From contig JAGMVK010000010.1 of NCBI GenBank assembly GCA_020747065.1, positions 558,001 to 622,000 on the forward strand: a stretch of DNA of 64,000 nt, in the 5' to 3' direction. The position numbers were made by a program, and so were the translations under genes. The notes below the pieces were generated by a model. It was not told the origin of the DNA, ran no database searches, and saw only the letters and a list, made by a program, of their open reading frames with translations. Below are positions 11,306 to 21,883 of this stretch, one piece after another. The DNA is from Cadophora sp. MPI-SDFR-AT-0126 (lineage: Eukaryota; Ascomycota; Leotiomycetes; Helotiales; Ploettnerulaceae). Position 1 is the first letter of the stretch. Every line of letters begins with the position of its first letter.

Positions 11306-12612
11306 CGTGAATGATATTTATCGTTCGTGAAGATGTGTTGGTACGTTGGTTTTTAGAAGATGGACAGGGCTGCGAGGAGAGGTGATGGGTATGATAGAAT
11401 GGAACTTAACGGTCTTTTTATATGCAAAGCCAAGTACTTGACTCCCATTGACTTACTTCATCTTAATCTCCGTTTCGTGGAAAAGAAAACATCCGATGTA
11501 TAATATAAAACATACATACTCGGACGCGGCACCGAATTCAGCTAAACAGCCTAAATTACAGTAACATTATACTTTTTTGAAGCTTTATTCACAGCATGTG
11601 TGAACTCAAATGATGGCAACATCGGACTGGCTGGCCATTTCGGGAAAGAGCGGATAATGCGGATGTTATCCTCCTGCCAATGTTGCCTGACCTGCTCGCC
11701 AGGTTTGTTCGAGCAACCATACATCATAGACAAGAATGTGATTGAACGGAAGTATGTCAGTTCTCGAAGTACGAAGAGGACACTTCTCCTAAACAATTGC
11801 TTGGTATTCATGTCCAGAAGATCGCTTCGGGACACCACTAGCAGGAACAGGAGCATTGCTATGGAAAGCTAAACACAGCCGCCTACAGTCAGTGCTGCGA
11901 TGTTCTGGATTTAGCTTTTGAAGATTGAATTTGTGATCCAAACTATGAACAAGCTGTTTCTTTAAATGCACTTCTGACAGCTCTACGGAGTATTACATAC
12001 CCGACGCCCAACTCATTCTAAAAAATTGACCTAGAAGGACGTCTTTGCTGAACTCCTTTCTTCGTCAATTTGTGCATAAATGGCTCATTTGGCACGAAAT
12101 GGGGGGTTATACCTACTAAGGCCAGGTTTCCATCCTTCGGCTCGACACCCTGTTTGGCTTTGTTCCGATATATGTCACCATGATCTTCACTCACGGCATT
12201 ATTTATGGAAGGTGCTTCAACTGCCGTCGAAGGCGGGGTGGGGTCACCCAAACCCCTTGATCACTAATCATCTCTGAGTTTGTTCTAATGGCTGGCCGAG
12301 GCTTGTATGCTCGCTTAATCTGCGGCCAAATAACAAACAAATCGAGCGAACTTGCCTCTTATTCTGGTTGCAAATGCTGGTGAAAGGTGGAAGCCTCGAG
12401 TTGAACTTTCGGACCCCGCTGAGCTAAACATGACCATAAAAGCTTCGAACGAGGTGTTAAACTATGTTGCTCTCTCGCACATCTCTCCAAAGTATCTCTC
12501 AAACCCATAGTGATTCATGGGCGAACGTGGAGTAAATATCAACCTCCCTAAAGAAAATCCCAGAACTCACTGAGTCTATAAATCCCGTGCAATTCCCCAT
12601 CCGCGAAACTAA
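11306..12612. other. Intergenic stretch, no supported gene
   Basis: It holds the promoter of the secreted protein gene at its left end. Minus-strand open frames at 11551-11856 and 12018-12251 encode 101 and 77 residues without a recognisable domain. They may be random or remnants of a decayed gene. Confidence 0.45.
11414..11422 (-). promoter_or_regulatory. Probable TATA box of the small secreted protein gene
   Basis: Read on the minus strand it is TATAAAAAG, about 110 bases upstream of the start codon at 11305. The distance suits a regulated fungal promoter with a ~75-base leader. Confidence 0.5.
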
Positions 12613-13969
12613 CTACACCCTCTCCTGCTCTCCCTTCCTCCCCCAGCCTCCGACAAACTCCTCCAACTCCCTCCTCAGCCTCCCTTTCGTCTCCTCATCG
12701 GCCCAACACATGTCCAGCGCATCCCTCTGCACCCTCGCCACATCCTCATCCGTGAAATCTCCTCTAAACTTCAGCAGCGCCAGGTTATCTGTAACCCAGT
12801 TGCTTTCAACGTATGCTGGACTGTCAGAGCTGATGCATATCTTGACACCAGCGTCCATGAGCGTGCGCATATGAGAGAATAAGTTGGTCTCGGTATGGTG
12901 TCGGACGTAAGCCCATGGGCCTGGTGAAGTTAGCTACTAGCACTCATATCCAAAACTATAAGAATACTAGATTTCAGGGCAGCGTAGCGGGGTATCGAAA
13001 GGCTTACAAAGCGTCATACCCGTCCCCTTCTCCCTAATCCTCTCCACTAACCCACTCCTCTCCGCTGCATCCAACCCATGGTCGACTCTTTCCGCTCCAG
13101 TCCCACCTAATTCCTCTACCACTTGACGAATATGCTCATGCGTATTTTTCTGCGTGACATCACAGTGAGCTGTCAACTTGAAGCCATCGGCACGTGCTCT
13201 TGCATACAGCTCTTTGAAGAGGAGAGGTGGTCGGTCATATTCGTTGGAGTCGAGTCCGATACCGACGAGCATTTCTCGGTAGGGTAGAGCTAGCTCGTAG
13301 TGTTCCACTGCTGAGTCTGGGGAGAGATCCCGTAGGAAGGAGAGGATGTAGTTTGCTTTGAGCTGGGAGTTTGTTAGTTTATTGATTACGAACTCTGACC
13401 TGGATCAGCTGCGGGGAAGAAAAGAAACGCGAATTCTGAAAAGCACATTGGGTGGAGGCAATGAGAAAGGGAAGACAAACACCCAGCTTGCTCCAGGCAT
13501 CTTCTCTCGCCCTTCCCAAACCCCCCAACATACTCTCTACACTAACACCCCTCCTAGTATGGGCCTGTAAATCAACAAAAACCTCACAATATCTAACATT
13601 CATGCCCCTCGCTCTTTCAAAATACGCCCACGCCAAATCATAGAAATCCCTCTCCGTCCTCAAACAATCCATACCGCCATAATAAGCATCGAAGAAAGCA
13701 CTGATACCAGATCCTTTCACGCTGATTGGTTCGAGAAGATTGTACACGGATTCTAGTTCGGGGAGGGTATAGAATGTTTTGTTGAGGCGGATGGATTTGA
13801 GAAGGAGGTTGTTGCGGGCGGCAAGGGAGAAGCGGAGACTGGGCGTCAGAGTGCCTTCGATATGGACGTGGAGTTCGATTTTGGGGATGGAAGTGATAAA
13901 TGGGTCGGGGTTGGAGCGGATGTGAGACTTCCAGGACTGGATGGTGCTGTAGGGTATTGGTCGAGTCAT
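12613..13969 (-). CDS. Adenosine/adenine deaminase-family metal-dependent hydrolase
   Basis: Three exons (13969-13481, 13362-13008, 12920-12613) join to 383 residues with the frame kept. The first donor reads GTTTGT, a weak form, so that boundary is less certain. The N-terminal HVHIEGTLTPSLRFSLA carries the metal-binding HxH (H34, H36). FDAYYGGMDCL, YFERARGMNVRYCEVF and DPxxHT-like VDLQAHTRRGVS follow the Aah1/ADA pattern. TAHCDV at H229 replaces the usual HAGE, RVDHGLDA gives H258, and SSDSPAY gives the metal Asp D314. The overall layout is that of adenosine or adenine deaminases, which hydrolyse the purine 6-amino group in the cytosol. The catalytic Glu position of HAGE is Val here and the second Asp of the S-D-D-P motif is Ser, so the substrate may differ from adenosine. 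Confidence 0.8.
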
Positions 13970-14545
13970 ATTTTAGTGGTAACAAATGAAAGTTGCGACT
14001 TGCTCGGATGATAGTTGGCTGAGATGATTGTAATATGTAAACTTCAGAGGCCTTTTGAATGTCGATCTATGACTCATATTCCAGGCTTTGCTAGTGCTTA
14101 TTACATAGTTTCCCCTCATCTTAGCGTAGAATTGAAAGTGGGAGGTGACTCTCTTTTGCAACTCAAAGCCCGTCGGTCTCCGCCGAGTGAGTTTGTGGAT
14201 GAGATGAGACGGTTTTAGAAATGAGAGGACTATGCGTGTGCTCTTCATTGGAGCTCTGAATCATTGGAATGCCTGTTTTTGGGGAGATATCCAGTACAAT
14301 ATCTTGCAGTCAAGGAGTACCAAGCAACTAATACGTTTGAAATGAAAACGAAATGCCACTTGGCTGGATTTCCTGTTTGCTAGACGAACGGCGAAGCGAA
14401 GTTGAAGTAAACAAACAAATCCCCAAGATCAGGAACAAAAGGGTCAGCGTGGGACTAAAAACATTGTTAATCTTCTGTATACTACATCCAACCATCTATC
14501 TATCAGCTCTATCGTATCCACTTGTACACCTAGAATACCTTTCCT
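13970..14545. other. Intergenic stretch between the deaminase gene and SEC18
   Basis: Promoter side of the deaminase gene and 3' flank of SEC18. No gene or clear regulatory motif is seen. Confidence 0.5.
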
Positions 14546-17132
14546 CTAATCACGACTAGCAGCCATTTGCTGTGCGACGACCTCCGCAAATCTGCCGGCC
14601 ATATTACCTTCTTCCTGCTTCGCCTCTCCAACAGCAAGCAGCACCTTTTTTATACCCACACCAACTTGGTCAGTGCCAGTGATGTCTCTCAGCTCGTTCA
14701 ACGATTCGGCGAGGTCAGATTCGCTGTCAAAAGCATTCACTTCACGGAGTACAGCGGCGAGTTCTGCATGCGTGTTGACATTGGGGACTGCGAGCTCGCG
14801 GTTGAAAATTTGTTGGAGGTCGAGTTGGCGCATTACCGAGCGTTGAGAGGTGGTTCCTATGATGAGAAGACGACGGCCCTGGCTTTGTTAGCATGGCTTT
14901 GGTACTGGGATGAAAGGTTTACTTACGGCAGGAGGTTGCTTAGTCAGGAGGACCATCAAAGCTTGGAGAACTGGATTCGAGAACCTCGGTCCGATTGGCA
15001 CCCACTCGATGATACGCTCAATGTTATCAACCACAACGATATTCTGAGGCGATTTGTATGCGTCTGTGAAGACTTTGTTGAGATATTGGATCTTAGCCAT
15101 CTCGCTAAAGCCAACCATGTTCTCTGCTGAGACGAGCTTGATAAATGGGAAGTTGGAGTCCTTTGCAATCTTCGCCGATAGAGCTGTTTTCCCTGAGCCT
15201 GGTGGACCGTGTAATAGAACGGAGAGGAGGGATGTTGTAGCCGAATTCTTGACGAGATCAATGAACAGCCTTCCGTCTTTGAGAATGTTCTCAATATACG
15301 GACTGTAGTGGAGAATACCAGCAGACATAGCTGTCTCGAGTTCCTCTTCCGAAACACCGAACGCAGGCTTGACTTCCTCCAGAGCATTGAAAAAGTCGGC
15401 TCTGTTGACTTTCATATTCTCAATGTCGTCGCTCACACCAGCCACAGTGCCAACCTTCACATGGCGATTAAAGGCGAAAGACGACGCCGATTTGACGAGA
15501 CCTCCGATCTCTGCTCCTGAAAAGTTCTTAGTGAGATGAGCCAGCTCTGCAACATTAACGTCGTGATCCATGACATTGTTAGCCAACATCTTGGATGTAT
15601 GGATCTTCAAGATCTGAGCTCTGCCGTCCTCGTCCGGCAACGAGATTTCCATATGGACCTCCAAACGCCCCGGACGCAAGAGAGCATCATCGATCATATC
15701 CATACGATTGGTCATTCCAATGAGTAGGATATTGTTGAGCTGATCGACACCATCGAGCTTCGAGAGTAACTGGTTGACAACACTGTCACCAACACCAGTT
15801 CCGCCGCCCGCTCCACTACCTCTCTGCTTACACACAGCATCCAACTCATCAAAAATGATGATATGGAGGCCACTCTCGTCCCCCTTCTCCTTATACTCTT
15901 TCTCTGCATCGGCAAACAGTTTCCGAATATTCTCTTCCGACTGACCGACATACTTATTCAAGACTTCAGGACCGTTGATGACCTTCGGTTCTCTGGAATT
16001 AAGCATCTTTCCGATTTGACGTGCGATGAGCGTCTTCCCCGTTCCAGGAGGTCCGAAAAGCAGGATACCCTTCACGTGCTGAATACCCAGCTTTTCAATC
16101 AAGCCAGGAGGGAAGATACGTGAAGCGAATGCTCTTCGGAAGATGGAGCTGAATTCCTTATCCAGACCACCGATTCCCATATCCTCGAACTTAAAATCAG
16201 GAGCAATGATAGAATTGGCGGCCGGCCGCTTAGCAGATCCCTTGAGCTTGATGGGTGATTTTGCGTCCTTGTAGAATGTAATAGGTGTATGTCTAGTCAG
16301 AATGCCCCTAGCCGAAGGACTCGACACAGTCGGCGCAGCCGCTGAGGATTTCTCCATGCTCAGATCAACCAGCTGAACAGTCTTGACCATGAACATCATG
16401 GGGATATTCTTCCAATCCATCAGGAGTCTCTGTCCTGGGGAGAAGATCTGGTTTTCGAAATTCTTGATGAACGCATCGGCCAGGACGTCTTGATCGAAAG
16501 GTTGGTCGGTAACCTTCTTTACAGAAGCAAATCCAACTTCAACATCGAGACTTCCGAGATACGTGCTTGGGCCTTGGGAAAACGGGTCGAATGATTCGGC
16601 GACTATGGGATCCATCATTCCAACATCGCACCACGTTCGTTGAGGATCCGACAGACTTATGCATCCTGGTGGAAACGAGTTCGTAGGTCGAGCCGTCACG
16701 ACGTATCTCCCATTGAGAAGTATGTAGATATCCGAACCATCCCGTGAAGGAGGGAAGTCTTGAGGTGATACGGCGCATCTAGTCTAGTTAGAACAGGTTC
16801 AGAGAGGGATACCATAGTACTTACAGATTGCCAAAGATATACTGATTCGCCAGCGTCTTATCCTCCACCTTTGCGATCCTTAATTGCACCTTTCTCGCAG
16901 GGGATGCCATCCCTCTTCCAACTGGCGGTCTCGAGGGCATTGGTTGTGATTGTCTTGGAGGCGGCGCAGGAGCTCCATAGCCTCCTCTTGGATCACCATA
17001 ACCTCCTCGATCATCATATCCCCCAGCCATCGGTGTATCGTCTCGTGGAGGAGGTTGAGGAGGCCGTCCATATCCCGCCTGTTCCCTCCCAGCTTTCGGG
17101 CCTTGCCCAAAGAGATTCTGTCGAATATTCAT
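14546..17132 (-). CDS. SEC18: Vesicular-fusion ATPase Sec18/NSF
   Basis: Three exons (17132-16825, 16778-14927, 14878-14546) join to 830 residues, close to the usual length of fungal Sec18. Sec18 is the hexameric AAA ATPase that, with Sec17, takes apart SNARE complexes after membrane fusion. The first ~75 residues are rich in Gly, Pro and Arg. The N domain starts at KVQLRIAKVEDKTLANQYIFGNL. The D1 ATPase has GPPGTGKT near residue 340, the Walker B IIIFDELDAV and NRMDMIDDALLRPGR. The D2 ATPase has GPPGSGKT near residue 628 and VVVDNIERIIEW. The final exon begins GRRLLIIGTTSQRSVMRQLD, highly typical of the family. The gene runs divergently from the LENG1-like gene across a ~500-base promoter. 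Confidence 0.95.
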
Positions 17133-17635
17133 GATTGCCTACTTTTAAAAGTTGTTCTGCAGATCAAAAATCGAGGGTTTGTAGGTTCGGTGGTTCTTGG
17201 CGGCTTGAGTAGATGGATATGAGGCCAGATATATTTCAAATGGTAGCCTTTTGGCAGAGCTCCGTCGTCGTCAGACTGGCTGGCCACGGATCTTCTGGAA
17301 GTGTCCTCTTTGATGATGACTCCTGCTTAGAGACCAGATATACCTCTTCCTTCACTTAAAGCAGGCGCGATGTCGTTCAATGTCGTTCAGTTGTTCGTAA
17401 TCACAAGTGTTGTAAAATGAAGCTGCCAGACTGGGTCGTTCCTGTGCTGTTGCAGCTGTTGTCTTGCGCTGGTTTGACATCAGCAGCAGGGGACAAAGCG
17501 TTGACACTCGGCTTCAGTCTCTCGAACACCAACCCCGCCGCCTTCTCCACACCAACGCAGCCTCACCTTCCGGCTGTCAGCCTCGAATTAGATTTCTTTG
17601 TCAACGTCGCGGATCATCAATTCAAAGTCCCAATC
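17133..17635. other. Divergent promoter of SEC18 and the CIR-domain gene
   Basis: About 500 bases between two divergent starts. A + strand open frame from 17417 runs through the CIR-domain gene's start codon in another frame. It could act as an upstream reading frame if the transcript begins before 17417. Confidence 0.5.
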
Positions 17636-19022
17636 ATGCCTCTGTAAGTTTATTCTATCTGTATCTGCATACACTATCCCCAAAGCCTTTCCCATCATCG
17701 CCACAACGCTACATTTCCGCTCGTCTTGCATTCTCATTTACCTGCTAACACTGCAAAGCCACCTCCTGGGCAAGAAATCCTGGAATGTCTACAACACCGC
17801 GAATATCGAGAAAGTCAAGCGCGATGAAGCAGCCGCCGCAGCCCTCGAAGCCGCTGAAGAAGAGCGCATGCAAGATGCCGATGCACAACGACGCATGCAA
17901 ATATTGCGCGGCGAACAACCCACCCCTCTAGCCATCGAAGACGCTCCCAGACCCTCGAACTCGAATCAAGATGGCGGAGCAAGAGAAAGCGCATCTGGAT
18001 ATGGATACGGAAGGGAGAGAAAGCGGCGCAAGAAGGCTGGGGAGAACGATACTGACTTCGAGATGCGAATGGCCGCTGAGGATAGGGACCAAAGTCGGGA
18101 AATAGACAAACAGCTCGTGCTGCGCAAACCGACGGAAGCACCATTAGTAGACCAACGAGGAAATATCTCTCTCTTCCCCGAGACGATACCTTCTAGCTCT
18201 AAAATTGCAGAGAAGAACCCAGAAGCAGAGCGCGAAGCGGCGCGCAAGAAGAAGGAATATGAAGACCAGTATACAATGCGGTTTTCCAACGCAGCAGGGT
18301 TCAAGCAAGGGTTAGAGAAGCCCTGGTATGCATTGACATACGAAGAAAAGGAGGCCATTATCGATGCCGCAAGTGAGCAGAGGACAGAAGCAAAGGCGCT
18401 GAGGAAGGCAGAAACGAGAGAAGAAAGGAAGGTTGCAAGGGAAGAGGCAAGATTTCATAATCACTTCGACACGAAAGGCAAAGAGGACCTCGGAGTTGAG
18501 ATCCCGGACAAAGATGTTTGGGGCAACGAGGATCCGAGAAGGAAGGAGAGGGCCTTGAAAAGGATCGTGGATGATGATCCCTTAGCCATTATGAAGGCGG
18601 GTGCAAGACAGGTCAGGAGGGTCGAGAAGGAGAGGAAGACCATGAGGGAAGAGAGAGAAAGGGAGCTCAAAGAGTTGGAGGATGCGGAGAGGAGAAGAAG
18701 GAAAGAACGGAGGCAGGAGAGAGATGAGTTGGAGGGCTTTAGGTTAGATGGGCCACATATCCAGGCGGAAGACTCTGAGCGGAAGCGGAAGAGGAAACGA
18801 CGGCATTATGAGGAGGACGGCTCTGAAGGTGGACAATCGGTTGAGTTCATACTGGATCCGAGGGGAAATAAGTCCTCGTCGAGTCGACATGACGGCCGGG
18901 AAAGAGAGAGTGAGAAAGACAGGGACAGGAGACACAGACACAAAGAGTCTAGAAGGAGTTCTCATCAAGAAGAGGACCGGCATAGGCATAGGCATAGACA
19001 TAGGTCTAGGCATCACGATTAA
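17636..19022 (+). CDS. CIR-N domain protein related to LENG1
   Basis: Two exons: 17636-17643 (only 8 coding bases) and 17759-19022, giving 423 residues. The join produces MPLHLLGKKSWNVYNTANIE, the conserved CIR-N opening of LENG1 and related splicing-associated proteins. The intron runs GTAAGT...AAAG over 115 bases. After the CIR-N domain the protein is nearly all charged: coiled stretches (KRDEAAAAALEAAEEERMQ), the conserved YTMRFSNAAGFKQGLEKPWY near residue 215, and a very basic His/Arg-rich C-terminus (HRHRHRHRSRHHD) like that of SR-type splicing factors. The function of LENG1 itself is poorly known; proteins with this domain associate with the spliceosome, so a nuclear RNA role is inferred. 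Its 3' end converges with the next gene, 147 bases away. Confidence 0.85.
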
Positions 19023-19169
19023 TGATTAGTAGTACAAGTATAATACAATGCAGTATAATAGCACCCATCAGCCTGCAACAACTCCCTCCGGGTATTTCAT
19101 ATCAATATCAAGTTCCCATGCCCATCCGAACCCCCCAAAAGCCAGACCCAACCCCCTTCACCTCCCAAA

Positions 19170-19892
19170 TCAAACATCATCAATCATCACCCCCCTCAAC
19201 TCCTCCCCTTCACATAATTTCCTTACCTCCTCACCTGCCGCCCCCTCCCCAATCACCCTCCTAATCTCCTCCAACAGCTTTTCCCCCACCCCCTCCCTCC
19301 TCTCACTGTAAACATCCACCCCGGGCGGCGTAAACAAACTCTTCTCAAACCAAGTAACCACCCAGCTCTCCCTCCTCCCCTCCGAATCAACAAACTCCCC
19401 CCACCCAAGGATCTCCCAATGACTGCTCGCAACCTTCAACCATCCCCGGCCGCGCCAATTCCACGCCGCTCCACCAGGCACGCTGTCGTCGGGTGTGTCG
19501 ACACCGCGTATGCTCTTTGGCTGTGGCATCCATGTCTTTTCGGTGGGCGAGCTGCAGACTTCGTCGTCGATGAGGAGGGGGGAGGTGGGCGAGGCGCGGG
19601 GGAGGAGCTTATAGGTTATGCGGACGTTCTTTGCTTTGCGCCACATGGGGAGGGTGGAGTGCGTAACGGTCCAGGTGCGTTCGAGCCATTGAAGTGGAGG
19701 AGCTTGCCATTTCTGTGAGGGGGCATGTGTTTGTTCTGCTTCTGTCCCTGCTTGTACTTGTGTTGGCAGTACTTTGTTGTAGACTGAAGGCGCGCGGAGG
19801 ATGACTGTCGTTGGTATTTGGATTTCAGACTCCGGAGGCTGAGGCTGTGGTGCTGCAAGACTTGGTTCTGCCATTTTATGCGTGGGCTTCAA
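19170..19892 (-). CDS. Conserved fungal hypothetical protein
   Basis: A single exon of 240 residues from the ATG at 19892, or 234 from the second Met at 19874 (MAEPSLAAPQ), which may be the true start. No signal peptide or membrane segment is seen. The N-terminal ~60 residues are rich in Pro and Gln. The likely folded core starts at PPLQWLERTWTVTHSTLPMW and continues with KNVRITYKLLP, WNWRGRGWLKVASSHWEILGWGE and ESWVVTWFEKSLFTPPGVDV. This is a Trp-rich beta-strand pattern that resembles calycin/lipocalin-like barrels, but this is only an impression. The short acidic C-terminus is helical. I recall no assigned function. Transcribed towards the CIR-domain gene. Confidence 0.7.
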   Translation of the reverse strand: MKPTHKMAEPSLAAPQPQPPESEIQIPTTVILRAPSVYNKVLPTQVQAGTEAEQTHAPSQKWQAPPLQWLERTWTVTHSTLPMWRKAKNVRITYKLLPRASPTSPLLIDDEVCSSPTEKTWMPQPKSIRGVDTPDDSVPGGAAWNWRGRGWLKVASSHWEILGWGEFVDSEGRRESWVVTWFEKSLFTPPGVDVYSERREGVGEKLLEEIRRVIGEGAAGEEVRKLCEGEELRGVMIDDV

Positions 19893-21883
19893 AGTAGAAT
19901 AGGTTGTAAAAGCTATACTATCTTGCTCGAGGTTCTGGCTTACACAGCTGACAAGTGTTAATTGTGACGGAAATTGGCAATTGAGTTGATGTTGAAGGTT
20001 GGAATAGCGAGGCTGGACAGACCTGAGACAGACGTCACCGAGCCCTAGCTCAACCCCGGTTTCAGGGGTTCTTCAAGCGAAAAGCCATGACCTCGAAGTG
20101 AATTCATCGCCAATAGTAAGTGCAATCAATTCACACAGTCTGTTCAGGTTTCTCAAACATTCACGACAACTCCTCGGAAGGGCTATGAAAACCATATGTG
20201 ATTAATTGTGAGCGAACAATGAGCGCCTTTTCAAGCCCATATTATTTCAGCAACATTACTCGCAGCGTTTGTTTACACTTCGCTTATTTCGTGCCCGATT
20301 TTTCTATCGTGTTCTCTTGATTCACATCAAGCCTAGTAACATAGGTTAAGATATATAAGGACACAGTATCTACAACTAATTATTAAATCATGATAATCTC
20401 AAGATATCCGCTCACTTTATTTACAACTTTTTTTATCTACTTCACTTTACATATAATATTATATTAATAGATCTAATTACAGCTCTTAATCACAAGTTCC
20501 CTTATTATTGTCTAGTAATACTTCGATCTGATTCAGATATATAGAATTCTTTAAAAAATTCAAACATTCTATATATAAAATCCAAGTGATATCCCCTGCT
20601 CTTCCTAAACTTAATCCTTACTTATTGTACAACTCGCCTCAAGTATCCCACGCCACACAACTATCGTCCATAACCTCAGTATCGATCAACGCCAGGATCT
20701 CGCTTTGACCTTCAAGCATTTAGAGAGCAACGCCTTCCATACTGTCCCGGAGAAAAGTAATCTTACCACTTTCAACAAGGTTCTCAGCATCGAAATCTTA
20801 AAATGAGCTCAAAGAAAAGAGACTTACCCAGCTAACCCTTTCAATATCAGTTAATTCCACTCTAATCGAAGTCCGCATGTGATCTTAAATAGTAATAGTA
20901 AATGCGTTAATGCAAGACGTCGTTTATTAAGAGGAATAGGACTTGTTCCTCAACTTCGTCTCAAGCAATAAAGACAAATATCACAATGGACTTGTCATTC
21001 CCTTCCCGACTCGCTAAAACCCTGATGTTCCTTAATTGAGTGATCTTGTGAAATAGTCATTATAGACACTAACCTGGTGAGAAGATGTTGTGCCTACCAC
21101 TACGAAGTACTGGGTTGACTAGATCGAAAACATGTACTCAAGGTGCAGAGAAGAGAAGACAAATGTTGTAGCTGGAAGCTGATATGTAATTTTTCAAGTC
21201 TGCTCTCATCTCATCTCAGTAAGCAACCGCCCAGCACATCTCGCACCACCACAGCTATATAATAAAGGTGCTCTCCCCTCCTACACTTGCGTTCAAAATA
21301 GGGTATAACCATCCATCCATCCGTCCCATACATCCCATCCATCCATTCTCAAACCATGCACCCAAAGCAATGCAATACAAATCACTCTCCTGTCCCACAT
21401 GTCCTCGCTCCTCCTTCATCCATTTGCACTCAAATGAAATAGCAACAAAGCCAGTGATAGCCCATCCCCTCGCAATAATCTCTACTCCCCTTACACCCCT
21501 GCTAGAAACCTTTACATATGTATGCCAGCTCTCGCTAATACGACAATCGACCCAAAAAAATTCGTATACATCATGACCGATAACCGTAGGGGTAAACACA
21601 AAATGGAAAAGAGGGCCGTCGAGCCATGACACAGTTGATAAGAACAAACAGAGAATGTAAAGACGGTAGCAAAGCGCATATGCGCTTGAGGAAAAAAGAG
21701 AAATATTAAGAACAAGAGCCAAAAATCTGAATCCGAAAAATTACAAGAAGTATGTCCATCTTGCTGATGGACTGAAGTTGTGAGATCCGCAATGGTAGGT
21801 TGGTTCGAGGCGAGGAATCCGAGAAGGTGGAGACTGATGATGCGAAGATTTTGATATATGGTCGTTGAGGCGTGTGCAATCAA
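19893..21883. other. Gene-free stretch with AT-rich core
   Basis: About 2 kb between two minus-strand genes. The right part near 21270-21880 holds the 3' flank of LTE1, including the ATCCATCC-type run near 21310-21345. The middle is AT-rich (see the separate entry). No gene is recognised. Confidence 0.5.
20330..20600. repeat. AT-rich island, possible RIP-mutated repeat relic
   Basis: By eye the stretch is about 70 percent A+T with many TA steps (for example ATATAATATTATATTAATAG), in sharp contrast to the flanking DNA. No open frame or terminal repeat is recognised. Such islands in filamentous ascomycetes are often decayed transposons altered by repeat-induced point mutation; that origin is inferred. 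Confidence 0.4.

Noticed and set aside
11551..11856. 101-residue minus-strand open frame
   Set aside because: Starts with a hydrophobic stretch but no family is seen and nearby frames do not join with it by clear splice sites.
17417..17647. 76-residue + strand frame with signal-peptide-like start
   Set aside because: Overlaps the start of the CIR-domain gene, which has a far better conserved N-terminus; kept only as a possible upstream frame.
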